From Sophora flavescens (taxonomy: Eukaryota; Streptophyta; Magnoliopsida; Fabales; Fabaceae), in assembly GCA_030762895.1 (NCBI GenBank), contig CM061070.1, forward strand, positions 74,945,804-75,009,803: 64,000 nucleotides of DNA. Direction: 5' to 3'. Both the position numbers and the translations under genes were made by a program. Numbering within the stretch: position 1 is the first letter of the stretch; every line of letters begins with the position of its first letter. The notes beneath the pieces were generated by a model that was given only the letters and a program-made list of their open reading frames with translations, made no database searches and was not told the DNA's origin. Positions 21,436-31,675 of this stretch are shown in pieces.

Positions 21436-22734
21436 TGTTGAGACGAATCTAGGCAAGTAGACCCAGTCGTACAAGTAATAAAGAGGTAAGAGGGATATCG
21501 TTCCCACGAGGACTGAGACAATTACTAGCACGTACCAAATCAACTACTATCTAAGCGAACCTTTGGATGGAAGGGGGCTCAATATTAAATACCAAGCCCA
21601 ATCAAGAGTTAAAATAAACAAAATAAAAGGAAAAAGTTCTTTTTGTATTTTTATCGAACACTTGGAATGCAGAAAAATGGTTCTTCAAATATGATGAAAG
21701 ATATTGGGACTAGACTTCACCAAACCTTAGCCTCATGCAATACCAAGACCACCAATCGAGTTTATGCTTCAAATATTAAAATCAACCCACAAGATTACTC
21801 AAGCCCTAATTCCTTAGATGACAAGAGCCTAAATCCCCTAATTAAACCCTAATTCCTTAGGTGGCCTAATTAGTGAATTTGCATTAAGAGTAGGGATTAC
21901 ACGATTACTAATAAACCAAAATCCATTCCTAGATGCAAGGTTTACTAGGTGATTAATTCCAGATCAAGAATTGATAAGAACGTCCCCATTGCAAATCAAA
22001 TCTCAAAATCAATTCATGGATGATCAGACCACAAAAAGCATTAAGCATATGAATCAAACACTAATAATAAGGCATAAACATAGATTAATACATCAAGGCA
22101 ATTACATGAGGTTCAGTTTAGCTACATCTAATCCCAACAAAAAGGGAATTTAGCTACTCATGATCATAGAGAAATCCAAAATAAAAGAAATAGAGATAAA
22201 GGAGAGAAGAAACTCCATGGAAGCTTTCCACATGCAGTCCCAGCAGCCCCTGAACGTCCTTTTTAGGGTTGAAGTCGCCTCCCCCCCAGAGAAGATCCCT
22301 TTTGTTCTACCCAGATCCTTATTTATATATTAGGAATAATGCGCGTCACGACCGTGATGGCCATCACGGCCAGGCCGTGACGGGTTATGCCTTGGGCGCG
22401 CTTTCAAATTTTGGTTTGTCACGGCCGTGACACTCATCACGGCTAGGCCGTGACCGATTCTGACTTTTGCCTTCTTTCTTTTCAGCTCTGCTTGATCATG
22501 GCCGTGATGGGCTCTGTTTGGTACATTTTCTTCACTTTTCAAGCTCTATCTTCATCCAAGCTCCATTATGGTTGATCCTGAGCATTTTATCCTTAATTTC
22601 TACAAAACAACACCACAAAACCGCCTTACCCGTTCCAAGGTAAAAACTAACAAAAATCAAATTAAAATTGCCTAAACTATATGAAAATACATGCAAAAAT
22701 GTACATGAAATATAAGGTGAAATCACACTCATCA
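21436..22734 (-). repeat. 5' LTR of the non-autonomous gypsy element
   Basis: 1299 bp, the near-identical partner of 17372-18670. It contains an extra palindrome stretch near 22350 relative to the other LTR. It is followed by the target duplicate CTATA. Confidence 0.95.
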
Positions 22735-22739
22735 CTATA

Positions 22740-23333
22740 CTCGATTCATATTCTCTGTTACTTATTCACTAACAATGTAGTAGTAGGCAGTAGTATACTG
22801 GTTAGTGCAACTGTGCAAGAGCCAAATACATTAGAAATCATAGGACGTACTTTACTTTAGCAAGATACAATCAGAGAAATTCAATCATAAGAACATAGCT
22901 CTTAGATATTGAATAATGGCAATAGGTGCTCAGCCATCATATCTACTAACTAATGGTGTTTAAATCATTGTTCAAATAAGTTATTTCACTAATTGATTTT
23001 GCATAAATAAAGGAAGGAAAAATAAGAAAACAACTCTGTTTGGTGGTTTCAGTAGAAAGTTGGACGGGACAATTGTTTAGAAGCACATGGATTTTATTAT
23101 CATTTTTAAAGAGTGTAATTCACTAATGGCACCTGAAATCATGGTTATGGCATCATATTCATATCAGGAAGAAATGGACATAGATTCAACCTTTAGTAAT
23201 TAAAACAAGGAAGTTTAACCAGTATTAAGGTTGCCTTGAAAACTCATTGCTGAAGACAAAACATAAGCACCAATGATGGCTAAAGAATGTTATCAGGCAC
23301 AAATAGCACAAATAAGGAAGAAACTACCATTAC
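22740..23333 (-). other. CACTA interior, probably intron of the captured bHLH gene
   Basis: No ORF of note. It lies immediately downstream (minus strand) of the exon at 23399-23334, whose GT donor is preserved, so it most likely represents captured intron. No following bHLH exon was found before the gypsy insertion. Confidence 0.45.
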
Positions 23334-24280
23334 CTTATCCATATTAGGTACAAGGTCCTATAATTTCTTCAGTTTCCCACTTATTCTAGTTCTTCTCTCC
23401 TGTTTACATGAAGAAGAAAAAATGATAATCATTTTGAATGGATTTTAATTACTCCATAATTCCTATAAAACCAGCAAATTCCAAACACATTTGTCTTACA
23501 TCAATAACATACCAACACATAATAACACATTTTATGTACAAATAACAAACATGGAAGAAGAATCACAGCAAGTTGAGCTATCAATGAAGGACCACAGCAA
23601 TAAATAAAATAGGTTTTTGCTATCACTTTGCGATAATGTTTTAATAATTCAATCATGCATGCACACTAAACTGTTTGAAAGCATGATTGACTAAGCCGTT
23701 CTGCAATGCTACGTGGATGAGTAGCACAACCTCGCTTAGCACGGATTTTACAAGGGACAAAATCTTCAGGAATATGCAATAGCTTCTCGACTGTTGCCAT
23801 TTCCAAAGTTGTTTGCGGCAGGCAAAACTGAAGTGGATAAAAATTGAAAACAGTGAAGCAGCTGAGCTTAATTAATACATAACATAGAGATGCTATGCTA
23901 TGCTATGATGAGAAGTGCAATGCTAGTGAGTGGATTCAAGAAATGATCCTCCAATTCCAATAGAAAGTTGTTCGTTACCTGAGATTCCAAGGCATTGAGA
24001 CAGTTCAGAATATTTCCATCGATATTCTTAGAACGCTTAGTTGGTGGGGAGGAGAAGACAATGGAATTAGAGTTGTCCCAAGGTTCAATTCCAAAGGTGG
24101 TTGAAGCATAAGAATGTGGAGGTCTACTACGGTGGTCACAACTGGTGCCCTCCCTCACCTCTGATGTCTGGGAAAGAGAATCTTGCCCTGTGAAGCTCAA
24201 TTGAGACTTCAATCTTGACACCGAGGATCGACCATCAGAGACACCACCATGTCCATGAGTAGTTGTGATTGTGAACCCCG
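23334..24280 (-). pseudogene. Captured fragment of a group IX bHLH transcription factor gene (bHLH122/130-like), three exons
   Basis: On the minus strand three exons follow each other. Exon A (24280-23979) reads SRLKSQLSF...GIEPWDNSNSIVF...PPTKRSKNIDG and ends LESQ at a GT donor. A 151-bp intron (23978-23828) ends in CAG. Exon B (23827-23696) reads MATVEKLLHIPEDF and KIRAKRGCATHPRSIAER, continuous in phase 0. Exon C (23399-23334) reads ERRTRISGKLKKL, stop, DLVPNMDK, with an AG acceptor and GT donor. This is the region before and including the basic DNA-binding part of the domain; the second helix is absent. Lesions are a TAG in place of the expected Gln and a CT instead of GT after exon B. 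Retained introns mean capture at DNA level by the CACTA, not retroposition. Family assignment rests on remembered family motifs. Confidence 0.85.
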
Positions 24281-24447
24281 CTGCTCATATATTCATTTAC
24301 ACTTGTTACAATATACATATACATGATTTGCTATTGCCATTTATATGCATATATTAATACAAAGAGAACAACGACAATGATGATAAAATCAGCATCTGGA
24401 CTGAATCTAAAATGATAAAATTATATATAGTGCTGATTGTTATGCAT
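24281..24447. other. CACTA interior between bHLH fragment and SIRE-like element
   Basis: A short AT-rich stretch. On the minus strand it ends ATGAGCAG just before exon A, resembling a splice acceptor, so it may be captured intron. No gene is seen. Confidence 0.4.
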
Positions 24448-24452
24448 CGGTA

Positions 24453-26334
24453 TGAAATAGACAACTATAAACACGAGAAGGGGGTTGAATTGTGTTTATC
24501 AGAATTTAAGCAAAGCTTAAATCTTTTCGAAAACAGAAAGCTAGCTTTGGATGAGTGGAAGGATACAGGATGGACGGGTGACTATTGCAAACACACCACT
24601 TGATGGACGCAAGAAAACTAAAGCAATTAAAGAGTTTAAGGGAAGAGAGATTGACACGGTGATTTATCCTGGTTCACTCTTCAAATCAAAGAGCTACGTC
24701 CAGTCCTTGGCAGCACCAAGATTTATCCACTATAACTGATAAGGTTACAGACTCAAGTATTATTTGCACACCTAGCCTGCTCAGGCTCAAGACAAGTATT
24801 GTTTTCACACCTAGCCTCTTCAGGCTCAAGACAAGTATTGTTTTCACACCTAGCCTCTTCAGGCTCACTTAGGTTTGTTTGAGAGATTGGATTTGTAAAA
24901 ATACAACTTCTCACAAGCAGATCTTTCACTAACACTCAGAGAGTGGTTTAAATGTGAGGTCTAGGAAAGTATGCATAATAACTTCAAATGTTTGAAGAAT
25001 ACAGAATGAAAGAATAAAAGAAGTAATGAGCAGAGTAATGGCATTTTAATGCAGTGTGTATTCTCTTGTTCTTCATCTTCAATGACTTCTGTATTTATGG
25101 TCTTCAAACATTTAGGATCCGTTAGAGACATCTCCTTAGATGTTGGCTTCAAGCAGAACTTCATTAAATGCAATAGAGTCGTTCTGAGCACCCATTAATG
25201 CAATAGAGTCGTTCTGAGCAGCCATTAATGCAATAGGAACGTTAGTTGTACTCTAACATGTAGGATCATGGCTTTATGCATCGAGATACAGCCATGTCAG
25301 AGTTGGGCAGAGAGCTTTTTATACTTTGCTGGGTACATTCCCCCTTTTGTGGAATAAAGCATGTTGGAAGCATTCTTTTAGATTATCCAAGGTTGCTTGA
25401 GAGAGTAGTCTTCTGACTTTTCTTGATAATCGTGAAACTGAGTAGGAGAGAAGGCTTCAAGTCTCTTTCTGATTCTTGAACTAAGATTTTGATAATCCTT
25501 AGAGAATTTGCGTTCATAAGATAAGTGCTTCCATCTTGAAAATAATCACGTCTATCTAGTCATTTGAGTTTTCATTCGGGCTAGTAGATGAGCTCCATAT
25601 TAAGGACTCAGCAAGTCCAAAGACTAGTGGACGAGCGCTTATGTCACCTTTAGTGGACGAGAGCCTTTGTTACTTTAGTGGACGAGAGCCTTTGTTACTC
25701 TAGTGGACGAGAGTCTCAATTACTTTAGTGGACGAGAGTCTCAGTTATTCTAGTGGACGAGAGTCTTTTGCCACATCATTGGACGAGCCATTCTGATACT
25801 TTAATGGACGTGCTATTCTGATACTTTAATGGACGCGCTATTCTGGTACTTTAATGGACGAGCTCCAAGTGCCATGTCATTGGACGGATAATTCTGATAC
25901 CTCACTGGACGGGCTTTTCTGATACTTTGATGGATGCGCTCCAAGTGCCACGTTAGTAGACGGATAAATCAGATACCTCACTGGACGGGCTTTTCTGATA
26001 CTTTGATGGACGCGCTCCAAGTGCCATGTTAGTAGACGGATAATTCTGATACCTTTAGTGGATGCGGCCTTCTGATACTTTTAGTGGACGCGGCCTTCTG
26101 ATACTTTTATGGATGCAAGTTTCTTTCTCTTGCGTTTTGGACGTGCGCTTCAAACATTTGCGATGGACGTGAGCTTCAATCACTACAGTGTTGGACGGAT
26201 GATTCTATTTCTTAATCTGCACACTCGATAGATAGGTTAGCAACCAAGATGAAGGTTAATTAAATCATTAACCAATGTTTAGTTCTCATCAAAACTTTAG
26301 GGAAATGCACATCAGACATTTTAGAGACTTAACA
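24453..26334 (-). repeat. 3' LTR of the SIRE-like element
   Basis: 1882 bp. It differs from the 5' LTR by several indels, including three instead of two copies of a roughly 37-bp unit (ACCTAGCCT..TTCAGGCTCA) at 24760-24870. It also differs in the number of units in the GGACG array. Confidence 0.93.
25600..26200 (-). repeat. 25-bp minisatellite in U3 of the 3' LTR
   Basis: Monomers of about 25-26 bp with a core of AGTGGACGAGAG or ATGGACGCGCT, followed by a GTTAC or CTGATAC tail, are tandemly arranged. A higher-order unit of about 76 bp (CTCCAAGTGCCA...) recurs. The spacing is too regular and the spacers too similar for a CRISPR array. Confidence 0.9.
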
Positions 26335-26770
26335 ATCTCCCCCTTTTTGATGATGACAAACATTGAGATGATTTAATGAACCTCAGAAAATATCAACAAG
26401 GAAAATAGCATATATCAGACCGGTTGAAAATTTTCTTAAGCAAACAGGTTATATCATATTCATCCTCCCATTCTCCTATAACACATTTCTATCACAAATC
26501 TCAATTTCTCCTATTCTCCCATTTTCATTTCTCCCATTCTCCCATTCTCCCCCTTTTGTCAACATCAAAAAGGGTTGTCAAGTTTTATTTATATGATATG
26601 TTAAGGGCAAGATATCATGTGAAGAAAATCATAGTAATGCAGCAAGCATATTAGACATATTCCACTTAAATTATTGTATCATTACTCCCCCTGAACTAAT
26701 GCTTAGTTGAAAGAACATGTATATAGGAGTAATGACGGATTTAGCATAGACAAGTTAACATTCATACATG
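26335..26770 (-). other. Untranslated tail between pol and 3' LTR of the SIRE-like element
   Basis: On the minus strand the LTR is preceded by ATCATCAAAAAGGGGGAGAT, the polypurine tract. The remainder holds short CTCCCATT-type repeats near 26460-26560. No env-like frame is seen. Confidence 0.7.
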
Positions 26771-29700
26771 TCATTCAGCAATGCAATGCATGTTTAGATT
26801 ATCTCTAATAAATAAAAACCTATCTTCTGCGAGGGGTTTAGTGAAAATATTAGCCCATTGATTTTCAGTTTTAACAAACTTAATATCAAAGATGCCTTTT
26901 TGAACATAATCCCTAATGAAATGATGTTTGATTTCAATATGCTTAGCCTTAGAATTCTGAATTGGATTTTTAGTTAAGCATATAGCACTGAAATTATCAC
27001 ACCATACAGATATGTTATGTTCATAAATAGAGTAATCCTCAAGTTGATGTTTTACCCATAAGAGTTGAGAGCAAAGAACTAGCAAAGAGAGATGTATTCT
27101 CGCTTTAGCAAGAGACAAGGCAATGGTTGTCTGCCTCTTGCTTGACCATGAGACTAAACTTGCTCCAATGAAGTGACATCCTCCACTTTGGTGCTTTTTC
27201 TTTCTATTCTGTCTCCAAAGAAAGTCAAGCATCACAATATCCCACTAATCTGTATTCTTTTGATCTTAAGTACAAAGAAACCAAGATTAGTAGTTCCAAG
27301 CAAATATCTAAATATTCTTTTTACAGCCTTAAGATGAGATTCTCTAGGATCAGATTGGAATCTAGCACACATACTGAGACACTAAATTGAATGTCGGTCC
27401 GCTTGAAGTTAAATGTACGATGAGAGGCAATCATACCTCTGTAGACAGTTTGATCTACCTTTTTACCTTCATCATCTTTGCTTAGTTTTGCATTGGGTTG
27501 CATAGGGGTTTTCATGAGCTTTTCATTTTCCATTTTGTATTTCTTGAGTATCTCCTTGGTATATTTTAGTTGATGAATGTAAATTCCATCATTTGTTTGC
27601 TTGATTTGTAATCCAAGGAAGAACTTCAATTCTCCCATCACGCTCATCTCAAATTCAGCTTGCATTAGACTTGAAAATTCCTTGCACGGATTTTCATTAG
27701 TTGCTCCAAAAATAATATCATCAACATATATTTGAACTATAATAAAGTTATCTTTAGAGCATTTTTTGAACAGAGTAGTGTCTACTTGTCCTCTAATAAA
27801 ACCATTATGCATGAGAAAAGAACTGAGTCTATCATACCATGCTCTAGGTGCTTGTTTCAAACCATATAATGCCTTTTTAAGTTTGAAAACGTGATCTGGT
27901 TTATCAGTATCCTTAAAACCAAGGGGTTGTTTAACATACACTTCTTCTTCAATTATACCATTTAGAAAAGCACTTTTTACATCCATTTGAAACAGGGTAA
28001 TTTGGTGTTGTGCAGCATATGACATTAAAATGCGTATGGCTTCTATTCTAGCTACAGGTGCAAAGGTTTCAGTATAATCAATACTTTCTTGTTGGTTATA
28101 GCCTTGAGCTACTAACCTTGCCTTATTTCTGACAACTTTACCATCTTCATCCAATTTGTTTCTGAAGACCCATCTTGTTCCAATAACTGACTTGTTTTTA
28201 GGCTTAGAGACAAGAGTCCAGACATCATTTCTAGTGAACTGGTTAAGTTCTTCTTGCATAGCAAGAATCCGGCTTTCATTCTCAAGAGCTTCTTCAATGC
28301 GTTTAGGCTCCAAATCTGAAATAAAGGCCACATTGCTTGATTCTCTTAATGTGGATCTGGTTCTTACTCCTTCAGAAGGATTTCCAATAATAAGATCCTT
28401 AGGATGATGAGTGTTGAACTTCCAATCCCTTTTGAGATCATCATGAAGATCTTGACTTGTCTGCTGACTCGTTTGTTCCACTTGTCTTTCAGCCTCAGGC
28501 ACATATTCTGTTTTGGTTAGATCGGGTTGTTGACTTTCTGGTTTGTTTATATCAAGACCTGCAAGATCATCTTCTAGATCAGATAGTTCTTTATCAGTCT
28601 TTAATCCATCATTGAATTTAACATGAACAGATTCTTCAATAATACAAGTTCTTGAATTATAAACTCTAAAAGCCTTGGACTTTTCATAATAACCTACGAA
28701 AATACCTTTATCTACCTTAGAATCAAACTTTCCAAGATTATCTCTGGTATTCAGAATAAAACATTCACATCCAAAAACATGAAAATAAGATATGTTGGGG
28801 CTTTTTCCTTTCCACAATTCATAAGGAGTCCTTTTTAGAAAAGGCCTAATAAGTATTCTGTTTTGTACATAGCAAGCAGTGTTTATAGCTTCTGCCCAGA
28901 AGTACTTAGGGAGATTATTTTCATTGAGCATAGATCTAGCCATCTCTTGCAGAGATCTGTTCTTTCTCTCAACCACTCCATTTTTCTGTGGAGTTATAGG
29001 TGCAGAGAAATTATGAGAGATTCCATTCTCCTCACAGAACTGTCTAAACTGCTCATTTTCAAATTCTCCCCCATGATCACTTCTAAGGGTAGAAATACAG
29101 AAACCCTGCTCATTTTGTACTCTTTTGCAGAATACTGAGAAAGCCTTAAAGGACTCATCCTTATGTGTTAGGAAGAGTACCCATGTGTATCTAGAATAGT
29201 CATCAACTATAACAAATCCATATTTTCTTCCAGCCAGGCTGGTAACACTAACTGGTCCAAACAGATCCATGTGTAACAACTGAAGAGTTCTAGAGGTTGA
29301 TACTTGGTTTTTAGATTTGAAACTTGATTTTATCTGTTTACCTCTCTGACATGCATCACACAAGACATCTTTCTTAAAGCTAATATCAGGCAATCCTCTC
29401 ACGAGATTATTCCTTTTTAATTCAGAAATTAGTTTCATACTAGCATGTCCTAGTTTCTTATGCCATAACCATCTCTCATCCTCTTTAGACATCAGACAGG
29501 TTACACTTTGATCTGAGAGATCAGACAGTTCAATCTTATAAAGATTTTGTTGCCTTTTAGCTAAAAAGAAGGTTTTGCCACTACAGTCTTTAACTATGCA
29601 TACATCCTTGGTAAAGGAAACATCAAAACCACTATCACATAATTGACTTATGCTAAGTAGGTTGTGTCTTAATCCTTTAACCAAGAGAACATTAGATATA

Positions 29701-29897
29701 GAGGGAAGAGGGGGTTTACCACCAATAGTACCAATTCCTATAACCTTCCCTTTATGATTCCCTCCGAAGGCAACGTGTCCTCCTTTCTTAAGTTGGAGGT
29801 CTAGGAACATAGACCTTTCTCCTGTCATATATCGCGAGCAGCCACTGTCCAGGTACCAGCAGTGGTGTTTTCTTTGTCTTGTTGAGGACATTTGCAA
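26771..29897 (-). pseudogene. SIRE-like pol: protease, integrase, RT, RNase H
   Basis: The main frame 29897-27321 starts just after the gag end and reads protease WYLDSGCSRYMTGE. It continues into the integrase zinc finger (HKKLGHASMKL, CDACQRGKQ) and the catalytic core (LHMDLFGPV, LRSDHGGEFEN, NGVVERKNRSLQEMARSM). RT follows with GTRWVFRNKLDEDG, QMDVKSAFLNG and the catalytic YVDDIIFGA. After GMIASH the frame is lost. RNase H resumes in the 27235-26771 frame (LVSWSSKRQTTIALS, then CDNFSAICLTKNP, then IFTKPLAEDRF). One RNase H motif reads LAKARIH where EAEY is expected, so a catalytic Glu appears lost. Frameshifts lie near 27320 and 27240. It is inactive as a full polyprotein. Confidence 0.92.
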
Positions 29898-31604
29898 TAA
29901 AGATTATTTGATCTTTAGGTACCCATATTTTTCTGGGTCCTTTTCTGTTAGTTCTAGGAGTCTGTGAGGACTTCCTTCTCTTCTTATGGATACACTTAGA
30001 CATAACATGCCCAGTTTTTCCACAGAAGTTACAAATAGGTGTTGATTTGGTTACAGTTGACTTAACAGATACTTTGGAAGCTTTAGTTGATACTTTATGA
30101 TGTGTCCGATGGACATATCCAATACCTTCTTTGTTAAGAGAGTGCTTCTGACTACCGAGTAGCTTAGTCAGATTGTCTCTACCATTAACAAATTTGGCAA
30201 GATCAGAAGTGAGCTCTTCCACTTTCTGTTGAAGTTTCTCAACTTCTTCAGATGGTGATGTTTCACTTGAGATCTTAACTTCATTAGACTTTTCAGTCTT
30301 CAGCTCACTGTTTTCTTTAGCCAGCTTCTCGCACTCTTGAGATTTCTGTTTATGCTCACTGGTGATCTTTACATACTCTCTCTTGAGGGATTTGAAGGCT
30401 TTAGATAAGCAGTTGGATTCCTCCATCAACTCCTCATAAGCATCAAGTAATTCCTCATAGTCAGGATGTACCTCATCGTCAGAGTCTGAGTCGGTGTTGG
30501 TCATCAAACAGAGATTGGCTTCTTCCTCTGTTTCTTCATCAGAAGATGTTGACTCCAGATCCTCCCAAGTAGCCATCATTCCTTTCTTCTTCTTCTTGAA
30601 GAATTTCTTAAAAGGGGCCTTCTTGAGTTGAGGACATTCAGCCTTGAAGTGACCGGGCTTCTTGCACTCATAGCAAACAATTGGAATTTTGTCTGTTGAG
30701 GTGGATTCTTTGAAGTTCCTGTCCTTGTTGAACCTTCTGAATGGCCTATCCTTCTTGAATTTCTTTTTCTGTAGGAGAAGCTTTATCTTCCTGGTCAGGA
30801 GAGACAATTCTTCATCACTCTCAGAATCCTCGAGTTCTGATAGGTCAGCATCATTGGATGACTCATCTGCCTTCAGAGCCTTGGAACCTTTTGCTGACTT
30901 TTTATCAGCTTTCAGAGCAATTGACTTGCCCTTCTTTGGTGCAGCTTCATCTCCAAGTTCTTGTTCATGAACAGTGAGTGTTCCAAGAAGTTCATCCATA
31001 GTCAAGGTAGTGAGATCCTTGTCTTGGGAGATAGCAGTGACCAAAGGTCTCCACTGTTTAGGTAGACTTCTCAGAATCTTACCAACCTTCTCAGCATTGG
31101 TATAGACTTTGCCAAGAGATTTTAAACTATTGATGATAGTTTGAAATCTTCCTATCATCTGAGCAACAGATTCTCCTTCCTCCATGATGAACAGTTCATA
31201 CTTTCTAACAAGTATGGCAATCTTTGACTCTTTGACTTTTACTGTTCCTTCATGTTTGACAGCTAAGGTGTCCCATTTTTCTTTTGCAGAGTCACAGGCA
31301 CATACCTTCTCAAACTCCTCCGGACTGAGAGCACAAATGATGTTATATCTGGCTTTGTGGTTCAGCTCCCATTTTGATTTTTCTGCAGCAGTCCACTGAG
31401 CTTTTGGTTTGTCAGTGTTATCATCATTCTTGGGAATGAATGGACCATATGTAATGTCATCCCAAAGATCAGAGTTTGTGGATAGAATGAACCATTGAAA
31501 TCTATCCTTCCAGTAGTTGTAGTTTCTCCATTGAAGTAAGGAGGTCTAGTTAGGGAAGCTCCTTCAGTCTGATGACTTCCACTTGAACTAGCTCCAGCCG
31601 TCAT
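29788..31604 (-). pseudogene. SIRE-like gag (large, two CCHC zinc knuckles, coiled coil)
   Basis: The N-terminus begins near 31604 (MTAGASSSGSHQTEGASLTR) and is frameshifted before 31362. The main frame 31185-29788 (465 codons) has the UBN2/gag core (MIGRFQTIINSLKSLGK, ILRSLPKQWRPLVTAI). First knuckle: CYECKKPGHFKAEC. Acidic stretches follow, then a long coiled coil rich in E/K (residues about 240-330). Second knuckle: CNFCGKTGHVMSKC. The C-terminus KGPRKIWVPKDQ leads into the protease, whose frame (from 29897) overlaps by about 110 bp. Gag forms the capsid of the cytoplasmic virus-like particle. Confidence 0.9.
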
Positions 31605-31661
31605 GTCTATTCTTCAGGACCTTTTACCTCTACACTGTTAGATGCTCACCCCAGAGGTTGA

Positions 31662-31673
31662 GCTCTGATACCA
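31662..31673 (-). promoter_or_regulatory. Primer binding site of the SIRE-like element
   Basis: The minus strand reads TGGTATCAGAGC, two bases from the LTR end. Confidence 0.93.
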
Positions 31674-31675
31674 AC

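Larger units (their letters stand above)
17372..22734 (-). mobile_element. Non-autonomous Ty3/gypsy (Athila-like) retrotransposon inside the CACTA
   Basis: Two 1299-bp LTRs (17372-18670 and 21436-22734) read TGATGAGTGTG...CGTCTCAACA on the minus strand. The 5-bp target duplication CTATA is perfect (17367-17371 and 22735-22739). Next to the 5' LTR (right side) is the primer site region TTTTTGGCGCCGTTGCCGGG, typical of Athila-like elements. Only about 2.8 kb lies between the LTRs. It encodes no recognisable gag, RT or integrase, so it depends on a partner. The U3 start resembles that of the Athila element at 50798, a plausible relative. Both LTRs and the interior carry arrays of TCACGGCCGTGA palindromes. 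Confidence 0.95.

Noticed and set aside
24961..25191. 76-aa ORF repeated at 32150-32380
   Set aside because: Both copies are in the SIRE LTRs, with no domain or conservation beyond LTR identity.
25600..26200. Regular repeats that could suggest a CRISPR array
   Set aside because: Monomers are contiguous 25-26 bp units with near-identical spacers inside a retrotransposon LTR and duplicated in its partner LTR; no cas genes; plant sequence.
28156..29138. Plus-strand ORFs opposite the SIRE pol
   Set aside because: Antisense shadows of the long pol frame.
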